Assembly: GCA_026874595.1 (NCBI GenBank)
Contig: CM049322.1
Location: 22,915,400-22,979,399, forward strand
From: Sipunculus nudus
Taxonomy: Eukaryota; Annelida; Sipuncula; Golfingiida; Sipunculidae
Reading direction: 5' to 3'
DNA: 64,000 nucleotides
Positions within the stretch are counted from its first letter, which is position 1. Every line of letters begins with the position of its first letter. A model generated the notes under the pieces. The model worked only from the letters and a program-made list of their open reading frames with translations, was not told the origin of the DNA and ran no database searches. Both the position numbers and the translations under genes were made by a program. This document shows positions 1 through 10,500 of this stretch, one piece after another.

Positions 1-319
1 TGTTATAGAGTTCAGCAATTTACACATTTGTCCAATTCGATCCTATTTTTTCTTTTTTTTTTTTTATTAAACCAATTTTTTACAACATGTATACAGTTGC
101 CATAATGGTTGGTGCGGGGGGGGGGGGGGGGCTGGATAATGATGGGAGATACAACACCTCTGTACCTTGTAAACTTGTAAACTTTATTCATTTCATATAG
201 CGCCTTCTTTTATATATACATATTCAGTGGCGCTTTAAAAAAGTACTAAAAAATATCTTGACACATAAGTAAAAAAATAATAAAAGCTTTGTCTAAAAAG
301 ATTTGTTTTCCATTTTCTT

Positions 320-1113
320 TTAAATCGTCCATATTTTCACTACATTTAATATAATTAGGAAGTTCATTCCAAAGAGAAGGCCCACATGTTGAAAATGCCC
401 CATCAGCAAATGTTTTGTTAGAATCAAATGGAACATATAATTGTTCAATATTGTTATTTGACCTGAGATTATCACGCCTTGTTTCCTTTTTAATTGACAG
501 GTCTTCTTAATATTGTTGTCCATTTCCTTGCAAACATTTGAACACAAAACATAAAATTTTGAATTTAATACGTTGGGCTACTGGAAGCCAATGCAATTCT
601 TTAAAGGCTTGCGATGAACTGTAATATCCGTCTTTCTGCAAAATCATTTTGGCACAAATGTTTTGAATCCTCTGCATTTTTTGTAATTACTGATTTGCAA
701 TTCCATACAATATACTATTAGAATAATCCATATGTGACATCACCAGGCTGAGAACTAGAAGTTTGGTTGTTTCAGTTGTGAGAAACCGCCTGATAGATTT
801 TATTTTCTGAAGGTTTATCACAGCAGTTTTGCACTTTTTATTACCTTGTTCTCTGAAATTCAAAGTATTATCGTACCACGCGCCAAGATACCTTATTACA
901 GGAGTCTTTTCAACAATATCACCATTAATATTGAATTCTGTTGGTGAACATTTAGATAGCTGATGTCTGCTTCTAAATAAGATAAACTCTGTCTTTGAAC
1001 AGTTCATTTTTAATTTGTTACCATCCATCCATGCTTTGACGTCTAAAACAAACTGTTCTAAATCTGAGATTGCCTTTCTCTAGGCAATATATGTCTTTGG
1101 GTTGAACAGATTC
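320..1113 (-). pseudogene. LINE RT C-terminal region, copy B
   Basis: The open stretch 1028-687 reads MDGNKLKMNCSKTEFILF and continues with VIRYLGAWYDNTL and SHMDYSNSILYG, a common post-catalytic region of CR1/jockey-type RTs. Further down (about 540-320), in shifted frames, it reads the usual C-terminal block (FADGAFSTCGPSLWNELPNY). It lies directly 3' of the RT core, so this is probably the original position. Confidence 0.8.
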
Positions 1114-1620
1114 TTCAGAATGTGGTCATCGGCAAATCCAAACAGATCTGTTCTATCGGGTAAGATGTCATACAATGTACTAATATAAGCTAAAAATAAA
1201 ATTGGACCTGATCAGCTGCCTTGAGGCACTCCAAACAGTAGGTCTCTAGCTGTTGAATAATGTTTTTCAACATTTACCTTACACATCTTTGGTCTAAGGT
1301 AACTGGATATCCATTGTAGCGCCGTTTCACGAACACCAACTCTCTTTTCTAAGACGTCTAGCAAGATTCCGTGATGAACGGTGTTAAATGCTGCTGATTA
1401 ATCAATTGTAAGTAACGGTGTCACTTGTTTATTCTCCATTCCTACACAGATATCATTAGTTAAATTTAGTAAAGCAGTTTCACAGGAAATATTTGGCTTA
1501 TAAGCAGACTGATTGCTGGGTATGAGATTATGTTCATCACAATGTTTGTTGAACCTTAGCAGCATTGCTTTCTCTAACACTTTTTTGACAAAAATTAAAT
1601 TACTAACTGGTTTATAGATT
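1040..1620 (-). pseudogene. LINE reverse transcriptase core fragment
   Basis: Minus-strand translation shows the start of the RT domain (SNQSAYKPN...CETALLNL, 1580-1398), then GVPQGS followed by an in-frame TGA and SGPILFLAYIS, and the catalytic FADDH motif at about 1121-1140. These are RT motifs A to C of LINE elements. The stop inside the PQGS-xLGPILF block and the frame changes show it is inactive. Confidence 0.85.
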
Positions 1621-1812
1621 GCATGTTGAAATTAAAGTCCAGGTTTTTTCAGAATAGGTCTAATGATTGGATCTTTATAGTTCCTGGGAAAGGTACCTGA
1701 TGACAAAGAAGCATTTACTTTGTTTGTTACTGATGGCACTAACAGATATCACTAGTTAAATTCAGTAAAGCAGTTTCACAGGAAACATTTAGCCAATAAG
1801 CAGACTGATTGG

Positions 1813-2379
1813 CAAAACATAAAATTTTGAATTTAATACGTTGGGCTATTGGAAGCCAATGCAATTCTTTCAAGGCTTGCGATGAACTGTAATATCAGTC
1901 TTTCTGCAAAATCAGTTTTGTACAAATGTTTTGAATCCTCTGCATTTTTTGTAATTACTGATTTGCAATTCCATACAATATACTATTAGAATAATCCATA
2001 TGTGACAACACCAGGCTGAGAACAAGAATTTTGGTTGCTTCAATTGTGAGAAACCGCCTGTTAGATCTTATTTTCTGCAGGTTAATCACAGCAGTTTTGC
2101 ACTTTTTAATGACATGTTCTCTGAAATTCAAAGTATTATCGTACCACGCGCCAAGATACCTTATTACAGGAGTCTTTTCAACAATATCACCATTAATATT
2201 GAAGTCTGTTGGTGAACATTTAGATAGCTGATGTCTGCTTCTAAATAAGATAAACTCTGTCTTTGAACAGTTCATTTTTAATTTGTTACCGTCCATCCAT
2301 GCTTTGACGTCTAAAACAAACTGTTCTTAATCTGAGATTGCCTTTCTCTCGGCATTTAATGTCTTTGGGTTGAACAGAA
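1813..2379 (-). repeat. LINE RT C-terminal region, duplicated copy A
   Basis: This block is about 95% identical to 545-1111 at a constant offset of 1268 bp. It includes a second 113-codon open stretch (2296-1955) differing at few residues. It lies between the endonuclease and the RT core, where it does not belong. A preceding piece (1737-1812) matches 1440-1517. A further 35-bp piece at 2380-2413 repeats 2029-2062, so the rearrangement is nested. Confidence 0.85.
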
Positions 2380-2439
2380 TTTTGGTTGCTTCAGTTGTGA
2401 GAAACCGCCTGAAAGATACCTCCCAGCAACGCAAGATAC

Positions 2440-3034
2440 TAATTGCATGTTATTGTGGTGTTCAGTAATCACTAAACCTAAAGTGTGGCCACCACGGTGG
2501 GTTGGAAACCTGACGTGCTGGTCGAAACCAAGAGCTGTTATGTTGTAATTCAAAATACTACCGTATGGATCATTACTGTCATTCACATGTAAATTGAAAT
2601 CTCCTGTAATAATAATGTTTTCATATTTTGGGATAAACTCCGCTAAAAAACTCGAAGAATTCATCCAGAAAACCGCTGTTCGATGCTGCAATGTGTTTTG
2701 TATATGGGGGTGGTATATTGCCAAAATAACAATTGAAATATTTTTTCCCAAATATTTTCCAAATGGCGTGTTCGAAAGTTTTGCATATTTTAATTTTTGT
2801 TGTTTTTTTTACATCATAGTTATTTCTATACACTAAGGCTAGACCCCCGCCCCTTCCTTTGTCACGGTTCACTGTTTGTATCCTGTATTGATTGACATTC
2901 AGATCACAACCTTGAAGCCATTGATTATCTTCCGATTTTAGCCACGTTTCTGTAAGTATAGCCAAATCAGTGGTTTGTTCACAAAAGTAATTCCATAACA
3001 TTTCACTTTTTGATTTTATTGACTGAATATACAT
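2440..3034 (-). pseudogene. LINE endonuclease (APE-type) fragment, frameshifted
   Basis: Two overlapping minus-strand frames (3034-2621 and 2751-2356) together give the endonuclease-exonuclease-phosphatase fold order: a TETWLKS motif, a GGGLALVYR strand, the catalytic GDFNLHVND block and a terminal GGHTLGLVIT block. In active elements the last block usually reads SGHTLDLVI; here the Asp is Gly, so the active site is damaged as well as the frame. A frameshift near 2700 joins the two parts. The domain would nick target DNA for target-primed reverse transcription. Confidence 0.85.
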
Positions 3035-3200
3035 GGTGGCCGTATGAATGTTTTCACTTGAATTCCTGAATACATTTTAATGGTGCAGTTGGATATTAAC
3101 AAGATTTTCAGGGTCACTACATGTTGGCTTTATAGTTCTCATTCTGCCTCCTCTTTTTCTTCGATATCTCCTTTTATATATTCGAAGTTTTCTTATGTTT

Positions 3201-3810
3201 GCACACGATGACGGAACAAGTATATATACACGGAGGTGAAAAGTTCTGTCTCTCAGTGCCAGTCATTCAGGCCTGGTGTAAGATAGCCTACCTTTGTTGT
3301 TACATGGTGGCCCTGAAGGCACAATTCGGTCACTCACCTGAGTTGTGTAACACAGCCTTCCTGTGTTGTTACATGGTGACCCGTCACGCACGATCAGGTC
3401 GCCAGGTAAAGGGTACGTTATGGGATGTCCAAATCGATACTGTTATCAAAGTTTTACTGCCACAAATAGCCCGTCTCAGGAATAAAATTCCGACGATGTA
3501 AATGCACAGAATGATAGCTATGATGTTCATCTTTGTATATGTCCGCAAATAAGAAACATGCGATACTAGAATCCAAGTAAAAACGGCGATACAGTCCAAG
3601 CTCAGAAATGCACGTCTGCGACGGTGCTAAGTAAGTACCTGTGTATACATTTTCTTTATTTAATAAATTTTATGCAGTTGCAATAAAAATATTGTCCCCA
3701 GTGCTCAGGTACAAGGACTCAATGAGGGGGGGGGGGAGAGAAAAGTGGGAGTTAAAACCACCTTGCATATACATACAGGATATGAATTTTAATTCAACAG
3801 TGCTTACAGG
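3201..3810. other. No gene recognised
   Basis: A 100-codon open stretch on the plus strand (3199-3501) contains two similar pieces (around 3286-3315 and 3355-3385, both with TTGTTACATGGTG). It matches no family I know and has no neighbouring splice structure. It is probably repeat-derived. Confidence 0.4.
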
Positions 3811-5992
3811 AAAAAACAAGGGACCTATGGGTCTCGGCGCTCAGCTGTTATATATGATAAAAAAATATGATTTAGAAATGAGGCACATGCTGGTTTTATG
3901 TGGTAATAAAAATAAGCTGTATTATGAGTTGTTGTTGTTTAGCTTATGTATGATTTTGATAGTACCTTTGGAGACAGGAAAGAGGATTAATTTCATTTAT
4001 TTTATTAACAAATGGAGTGCGACTGTCACACAGATTTTGACTTGGCCATATAACTTATAAGCAGAACATATAAGAGTTTAACTATTTATTAAAAAAACTA
4101 CAAATATTGTCCCAAAAAAAATTTATTAAAAATAATAAGAGAATAGTATGATTTTTTAAAATAAAATATAACTGAAATGATTATTAAAATAATATTAAAG
4201 AATATATTCATGAATGCATTCATTAATACATTTTGAAAGTATTTGCACTGGTATTCATATACTTTCATTTTTACCTGAATTCCCATTCTTATGAAAGAAA
4301 TTTTATAATGGAGTACATATTCATATTCGTGTTTAAATACAATTGCAAAGTATTCGCACCATGTCTGGTATTTATTCAATTTCACCAAACAATGATGTTG
4401 AGAATCCAGAATATACAAAATTCACACATTTAAATAATGATCATAAGTACCTGGTTTTATGGCTTTTATTTATATTTAAAAAAAATGTAATATATTCATT
4501 TTGGACTAATTTCACATCAATGTACTAACTATAGACACAGTAGGAATCTAGATAATAATATTATCAACTGCATCTTTGTCTATCATTAGTTTTCATAAAA
4601 ACATTAATAAAAGCTACATTTTTTGGCCAATTTCTTTCAGTTTTTTAAACTAAAAAGCTGAAATCTTTATGTGTGCATGATATGAAAATTATATCAACAG
4701 TGCTCACAGGAAACAAACATGCCATGGTCAAAATTTAAGGTACTAATTTTATATTTATACTAATAACTTATAAAATTTGAAAAATTCAGAACTAATTTTG
4801 GGTATTCAATTGAATCTTGATTAAATAATGTTACATCCCTGACAAAAAATCTCTAGCTTCAGCAATCCTCTTGTTAAGGGAGTAAATATATTTCTTGATT
4901 TTTTACAAAGTGCATTATGTTTGGGCCCATAACTTAAAACAATTACGCAATACTGACATCATTACTGGCATGTGCATAGAGAATGTATAGAAAAATATGT
5001 ATATAATATATGATTAAAGTCAGATCAGTGGTTTTGATATTAGGCAGTCTTGAAGTGAAACAATGGGTTTTCAATGTAAATGAAGTTTTTCATTAATATC
5101 TCGAAGGTATTAAGTCCTAGTGACCAAATTCTTGGCATGGTAGGGGATTTTTGAGACATCTAATTGCAAGCCAAACTTTAGGAACTGAGAGCTGAAGCTG
5201 GGGAGCTGAGCACTTGCAAACTGCATGACACTAGCTTGATGTAAACAATATGTTACATGGTGATTGAAAACTTGAATAAAATCTACAGTTTTTGATCAAC
5301 TGGCTTCAAATTTTTGGTGTTTACAGACAAAATGCTAAAAAAAAAACATGCTGTGAAAATTAAATCCACAGTACTTACAGGAAAAAAACGTGCCATGGTC
5401 AAAGTTGGGCAAAATTTAAAGTACCAATTTTTTATTTTTGTTAATATTTTAAAAAAATATAAAAGATTTTGATCTAATTTTGGGTATACAATTTAATTTT
5501 GATTAATTAAAGTTATATTACTGGAAAAAAAGTTTATAGCTTTAACATATTTTGTGTTAAGTGATCAAATATCTTTCTTGATTTTTTACACAATGCATTA
5601 TGTTTGGGCCCATAACTTTTTAAATTTACATAATACAGACATAATTTCTGGCATGTACATAGGAACTATATACAGGAATAATTATGATAAATATGAGGAA
5701 AAACAGATGAGTGGTTTTGATATTAGGCAGTCCTGAAGTGTAAAAATAGGTTTTTATTAAAAAATTGAGCTTTTTCCTTAATTTCTAAAAGGAACGAAGT
5801 CGCAAAGACCCAGTTTTCGGCTTGGTAGGAGATCTTGGGGACATCTAACATTATTCCGAATTTTGGATTCCTAGGTCTTACGGTTTCAAAACGTGCCACA
5901 TCTACGGACGGACGGACAGACGGACGGACGGACGGACGACGGACAATGGACCACGACTATAGCTCAGATGACTTATAGTCAGTTGAGCTAAA
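3811..5992 (-). repeat. Dispersed tandem-unit element (family C), hairpin-ended
   Basis: The stretch 3811-4430 is repeated at about 19734-20360. From about 4660 there are two tandem units of about 671 bp (the word GCCATGGTCAAA recurs at 4721 and 5392). Related units recur near 21600, 23700 and 24350. The right end (5893-5992) is a GACG/GGAC microsatellite followed by an imperfect hairpin. No protein is encoded. Strand is given so that the hairpin is the 5' end. Confidence 0.7.
5893..5992 (-). repeat. Element end: (GGAC)n microsatellite plus terminal hairpin
   Basis: A run of GGACGGACGG words leads into GGACCACGACTATAGCTCAG and then an imperfect palindrome, TAGCTCAGATGACT-TAT-AGTCAGTTGAGCTA, followed by A residues. 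The same end occurs at about 19430-19517, 24895-25013 and 25310-25390, always in this orientation. Confidence 0.75.
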
Positions 5993-6002
5993 AATTTATT
6001 CA

Positions 6003-6160
6003 TAAGGCCAAAAAAATAAAAGGTACGGTTCTTAGGCACCGCCCGCGTCAATTTTAACCCCGATTTGTTTGAATCAAAAATTTTGATTTTGATTTTTATC
6101 TTTCAAGAAGATAAAATAATACAATGTTGATAAAATATATGTATGTATTCATTTTTAATG
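6003..6160 (+). repeat. Partial MITE copy
   Basis: The sequence from AAGGCCAAAAAAATAAAAGG through TTCTTAGGCACCGCCCGC matches the left inverted end of the complete MITE at 30451-30794. No matching right end is present, so this is a half copy. Confidence 0.6.
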
Positions 6161-6177
6161 TTAATTCAAAACCAGGT

Positions 6178-6178
6178 T

Positions 6179-6210
<32 letters not shown>

Positions 6211-6212
6211 AT
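6178..6212. repeat. (TA)n microsatellite
   Basis: Interrupted TA repeat downstream of the zinc-finger gene. Confidence 0.9.
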
Positions 6213-6275
6213 ACATTATTTTATGGTAAACTCATAAATGGAACCAAAATCTATACTCCTTATTATTAACAATTA

Positions 6276-6281
6276 TTTATT
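6276..6281 (-). other. Candidate polyadenylation signal of the zinc-finger gene
   Basis: TTTATT on the plus strand reads AATAAA on the minus strand, about 215 bp past the zinc-finger stop codon. In AT-rich DNA such a hexamer can arise by chance. Confidence 0.35.
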
Positions 6282-6495
6282 TTCCAATACTAGTATATAA
6301 ATATTCTATGAATAGCAGGGGGCTTAATTACATTGACCATCCCCCCTTGCTGAAAAATGGGGGGAATATGAACCCCAGAACCCCAATATTTACACCCCTG
6401 CTAAAGATCATTTTATAATGGATATGATCTGATTTACAATCAATGTATGATCTGACTAACATGTAGCCACTGTATCACAATCAGCTGATATATAA

Positions 6496-7557
6496 TTAGC
6501 CTGAGGACTGACTAGACGGTATGTATTTTTGTCCAGTGTGCACTTTTAGATGTTTTAACATGTCCCATTTTCTGGCAAATCCCTTTCCACAGTACTGGCA
6601 GGCCACAGGTTTAACGTGCGCCATCATGTGTGTGGATAATGTTGACTTTTGTGCAAAACTTTTGCCACACTGATGACACATGTACGGCTTTTCTCCAGTG
6701 TGAGTTCGCTTGTGTTTTGTCAGATTAGCAGATATCGCAAATTTGCGACCACAAAAATCGCACGGGTATGGACGCTCTCCTGTGTGAGATCTTCGATGCA
6801 ATACCAAAGACCAAGAATTTGTGAAAGTCTTTCCACAAAATTCACATGTGAAAGCCCTTTCCTCTGGACAGTGTATCCTTTTATGCCTGGTATATCCCGA
6901 TTCCTTTAGGAATTTCTTTCCACAAACTTGGCACTGGTACGGATATTCCTGTGTGTGAGTCTTCTTGTGTAAAGCTAAACTTGACGAGTAACCAAGGTGT
7001 TTGCCACAAATATCACACTGAAACGGCTTCTCTTTGGTGTGTGTTCGCTTATGTTTGTTAAGAGATGCCCGCTGAGCGAACGATCTCCCACACACGTCAC
7101 ACCTGTAGGGTTTCTCTCCCGTGTGGAGTCGCTGGTGACTTACGAGATGCTGGGACTGAATGAAAGTCTTGTTGCAAACCTTGCACCTGAACGGTCTCTC
7201 CCCGCTGTGTATCTTCATATGGATCCGTAAATGGTGGGCGAGCGTGAAGGCTTTCCCACAGTCTTCACACGTGAACGGCCTCTCCCCCGTGCGAGTCCTC
7301 TTGTGATTGGATAGATTGTTCAGCTGAGTAAACGCCTTCCCACAAACATCACAGATGTGCTTTTGCTTCCCAGGTTCATCTTGTACCGCTATATCATTAT
7401 CCTCATCACCTGATGTACCTGTGTTTATTTTCCCTGAGGCTTTATCTTGTACCTGGCAGTCACTGTCATCATCTTGTGACCTCCTTGTACTGATTCGCAG
7501 CTCGTGTACCTGTTGGGTCAGCTGATCCAGCATTTTGCTGACACAGTTGTCCAGTGT
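6496..7557 (-). CDS. Zinc-finger gene, coding exon 3 with ten C2H2 fingers
   Basis: Encodes residues 826-1178. The acceptor CCATTTCAG|ACA is in phase 0. After an acidic linker (about 850-890) come ten C-x2-C-x12-H-x3-H units. Finger 1 (CDVCGKAF...HKRTR) has Arg 914 in place of the last His, a single-base change (CGC for CAC, plus-strand 7291-7293). Finger 5 has a variant core (GKHLGY), and the linker between fingers 6 and 7 is longer (HCPEERAF). The linker between fingers 9 and 10 (AHVKPVAC) lacks the TGEKP form. The tail after finger 10 is TGQKYIPSSQSSG and stop. Confidence 0.92.
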   Translation of the reverse strand, partial: TLDNCVSKMLDQLTQQVHELRISTRRSQDDDSDCQVQDKASGKINTGTSGDEDNDIAVQDEPGKQKHICDVCGKAFTQLNNLSNHKRTRTGERPFTCEDCGKAFTLAHHLRIHMKIHSGERPFRCKVCNKTFIQSQHLVSHQRLHTGEKPYRCDVCGRSFAQRASLNKHKRTHTKEKPFQCDICGKHLGYSSSLALHKKTHTQEYPYQCQVCGKKFLKESGYTRHKRIHCPEERAFTCEFCGKTFTNSWSLVLHRRSHTGERPYPCDFCGRKFAISANLTKHKRTHTGEKPYMCHQCGKSFAQKSTLSTHMMAHVKPVACQYCGKGFARKWDMLKHLKVHTGQKYIPSSQSSG

Positions 7558-10500
7558 CTGAAATGGAGAGGATAACAAAAATGGTAACACACAAATCATT
7601 ACAGTCATTGACTGATGTAAGTACAAATCCTGAGAAAGTGTGATCTGATTAATCAGGACCAGTGGCGGGATGCATGAGTGGCAGCACAAGCCATGTCAAT
7701 ACTGTCCTTACAAGCAAATTAGTGGAATTTATGTCCCCGCGTCCACCTCTTGTTGTCTTTCATGCTTGCCTTATCAATATGTTGGCCCGAAGATTTCTCC
7801 ACATGTTAAACTGGCTCTGCTTCAGTTTTCATAGTGCCCTGAAGATGACATCATTGGTTGTGAAAAGGACCAAACTTTGATAATTTTGTTTTGGAGCTAG
7901 TGAAAATAAATTTTCAGACAGACACTCCAAAACCAATTCCAACCAAGGTAAGCATTAGAGCTGTCAGTGACCCAAACTTGAATGAAATCGAATAATATTT
8001 AGGAAAGTTATCGCATGGAAACGAAAACCTGACAGACGGACAGACAAATCCAAATCAATATCCCCCACTCCTTCCAAAAAGGCGGAGGACAAAAATTCTG
8101 ATGGGAAATAAATAATTTCATCATGTCTGAGATTGTCTCATGTTTTATATTACTTGAAATAAACCAGGTAAACCATTCAATAATTTTCTTTTCTCTCTTA
8201 CAACACTAGTCAATTGCAAAGAAATATACCCTAAAACCAATTAATTTGGTAAATATCCCTTTGCTGTGTTAAATTTTGCAAACAAGCATGTTTCCCACTG
8301 CTTCCATGACTGACAGCTTTGCCAAAGCAATCAAAAGGAGATAACGTCAGTCACCCTAAAAACAGGAGTTACACTCTGGTTCTCTGATTTGCAAGTTTTA
8401 TTTTGTATTTATTCCTCACTCCTGGCCTTTGACCACTGGCAGTGTAAAGTGATATTATTGTGAAATTATGGACAGCCACCAATTGAAATTTTCTACATAA
8501 CAAATAAAACAACACAAGTAGCCCAGATCTCTCCAATGAAAAGGATGCCCAAGTCAAATTTTACAGCTAAGCCTTTATAGTTCAGCAACTAGTCCACGTT
8601 TTCAACTACCATGTGCATTCGTATGATTTGAATGATTTTGGGTTGATATATCTATAAGAGGGTAGGATGATGATTTTAAGGACAACAGTTAACCAATATG
8701 TGATGCAAATTAATGAGAGAAATCTTTTTATTCTGTAAAAGAAACACCAGATGCTCTTACTAAACAAATAGAAATACACAAAGAAAGACATAATTAGGCT
8801 GCCATTTGTTGAAGTAGTACTTTATATTTGGACATAAAAGTCTACTGTAAATTAACTGTTGACACAGGACTGGATAGCAGGCATGAACTACAGCTGCTGA
8901 TATTACATGTGACAGTGGCTTCTTCTGCCAGGTTGCTGAATAAACATGGTCTATCAAACAGTGCCTCAATTATATTCGAAATTCCAATCTGGTGACTGAT
9001 TACTTGACAATGGGAAATGGTCAAAAAATTAATGAAAGACTTAGATTTTTTGGGTGCTCTGTTACCTGGTGATCAACAAACTGGAGCTGCTTGATGAGTT
9101 TGACAAGCTGCTGTAACACTTTCTGGTCAGCCTCCAGGACAGTAAGGTCAGCAAGCACAGGTCTACCAGGAGCTGGAGAGGCTGCAACACACAGCAGACT
9201 CATCACACATCTGTAGACTTGCTGATGTCACTGCTAAGATGAACAAATATTTGGTTCTTACCATACACTGGGTTACCTGTCAAAGTAACCTACACTCTCC
9301 TAACAAAATCACAGCATTCTGTCAATACGGTTGTATACAAACTGGTTATTTTTGTTTCAATCAGGCCTGCCAAAGGTAAATGAATGAAAAAAAGAGTAAA
9401 AATGTATAAATATTGCTGCATATTGTTCCCCAAGTCAGAAACATGCATGGCGCACATCCCTCTGCATGAAGATAAGGGCATTTTCCATGTGTTGTGACAC
9501 ATGCTGGACATTTGCACACAAAAATTTGAAAAATTTCCCATTCTTGTTCTAAATGGATTGCTAAAGCTGGAGAGAAATAGTGTATATCAGAATTAATTCA
9601 CTGGGGAAAAGAGGAAAAAAAGAGTGCTTTTAAAAAAAGGAAAAAAAGTAATTAGCATCATTTTTAGGAAATCCTTAAAAAAAGAGTGGCCCTTTTAGAA
9701 AAGAGTGATGTGGCAGGCCTTTCAATCCTCCTCAGTTTGGGCCAAAAATCAAGCTGAAGCAATTACCAGGTCTTTTAATGTTCTTTTCCAGAAATAAAGA
9801 TGTATTTTCCATGGTTTTGTTTTAATATAGGCATGCTTTTAAAATGAACCCCACTGAGTTAAACATACAAATCATATATACATACCGTATATCAAATACA
9901 TGTACACCCAAGTAAATAAAAAAATACAGGGGCCAAAAATCACTCACTCGTATTTTCTTTGACATTCTCTTGTGTGTGCGGCTGCTCCTCACAATCCTCT
10001 GGCTGGGTTTTCCTTGTCTTTCGGCCTGGATGTTTCCTCCTGCCGTTACTGCTTTGTTTTTGTTGGGTTTTCTTCTGATTTCCTGATGACAGCTTTCTGC
10101 TGGAACTCCTGGTTTGTCTAAGTGTACCATCAGATACAACCTCTCCCCTAACTTTACTGGGGCTGCCTTGTTTTCTTGCTGCAAGCGGCCCTGCCTTAGA
10201 CGTTATAATGTTTTGAACCCTAGCTTTCCCTGGGTCTTGTGTGGTAGAGTCATCTGTATCTATATCAGGAGCCTGTTCAGCAGATTTTAATCGTAGCCCT
10301 TGTTTTATATCAGCATTAAGAGGAACAGTGACAGTGGCTGATGACATCAGGCCAGTGAGTCCTTGTTCCTGCAACTCCTCTGACTTCTGACCGGAGCGTG
10401 TGGGTTTCCCTGTGTTTGTATGCATTTTTGCCCCTATGTGATTACTTTCTTTCAGTCCTGACAGTTCCTCTTTCTCTTTGTTTTGATTCCTCATAACTTT

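Larger units (their letters stand above)
190..3200 (-). mobile_element. CR1/L2-like non-LTR retrotransposon remnant, rearranged
   Basis: Reading the minus strand from about 3200 downward gives a basic leader, an APE-type endonuclease (3034 to about 2440), reverse transcriptase pieces (about 1620 to 1100) and a C-terminal RT region ending near 320. The 3' tail near 190-240 contains GGCGCTATATGAAATG followed by AATAAAG, like the GGCGCTATATAAAT tails of CR1/L2 elements. The order is scrambled: a second copy of the RT C-terminal region sits between endonuclease and RT core. Stops and frameshifts occur in every part, so this is a dead copy. Clade assignment (CR1/L2 rather than Jockey) is inference from the tail and protein motifs. 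Confidence 0.85.
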
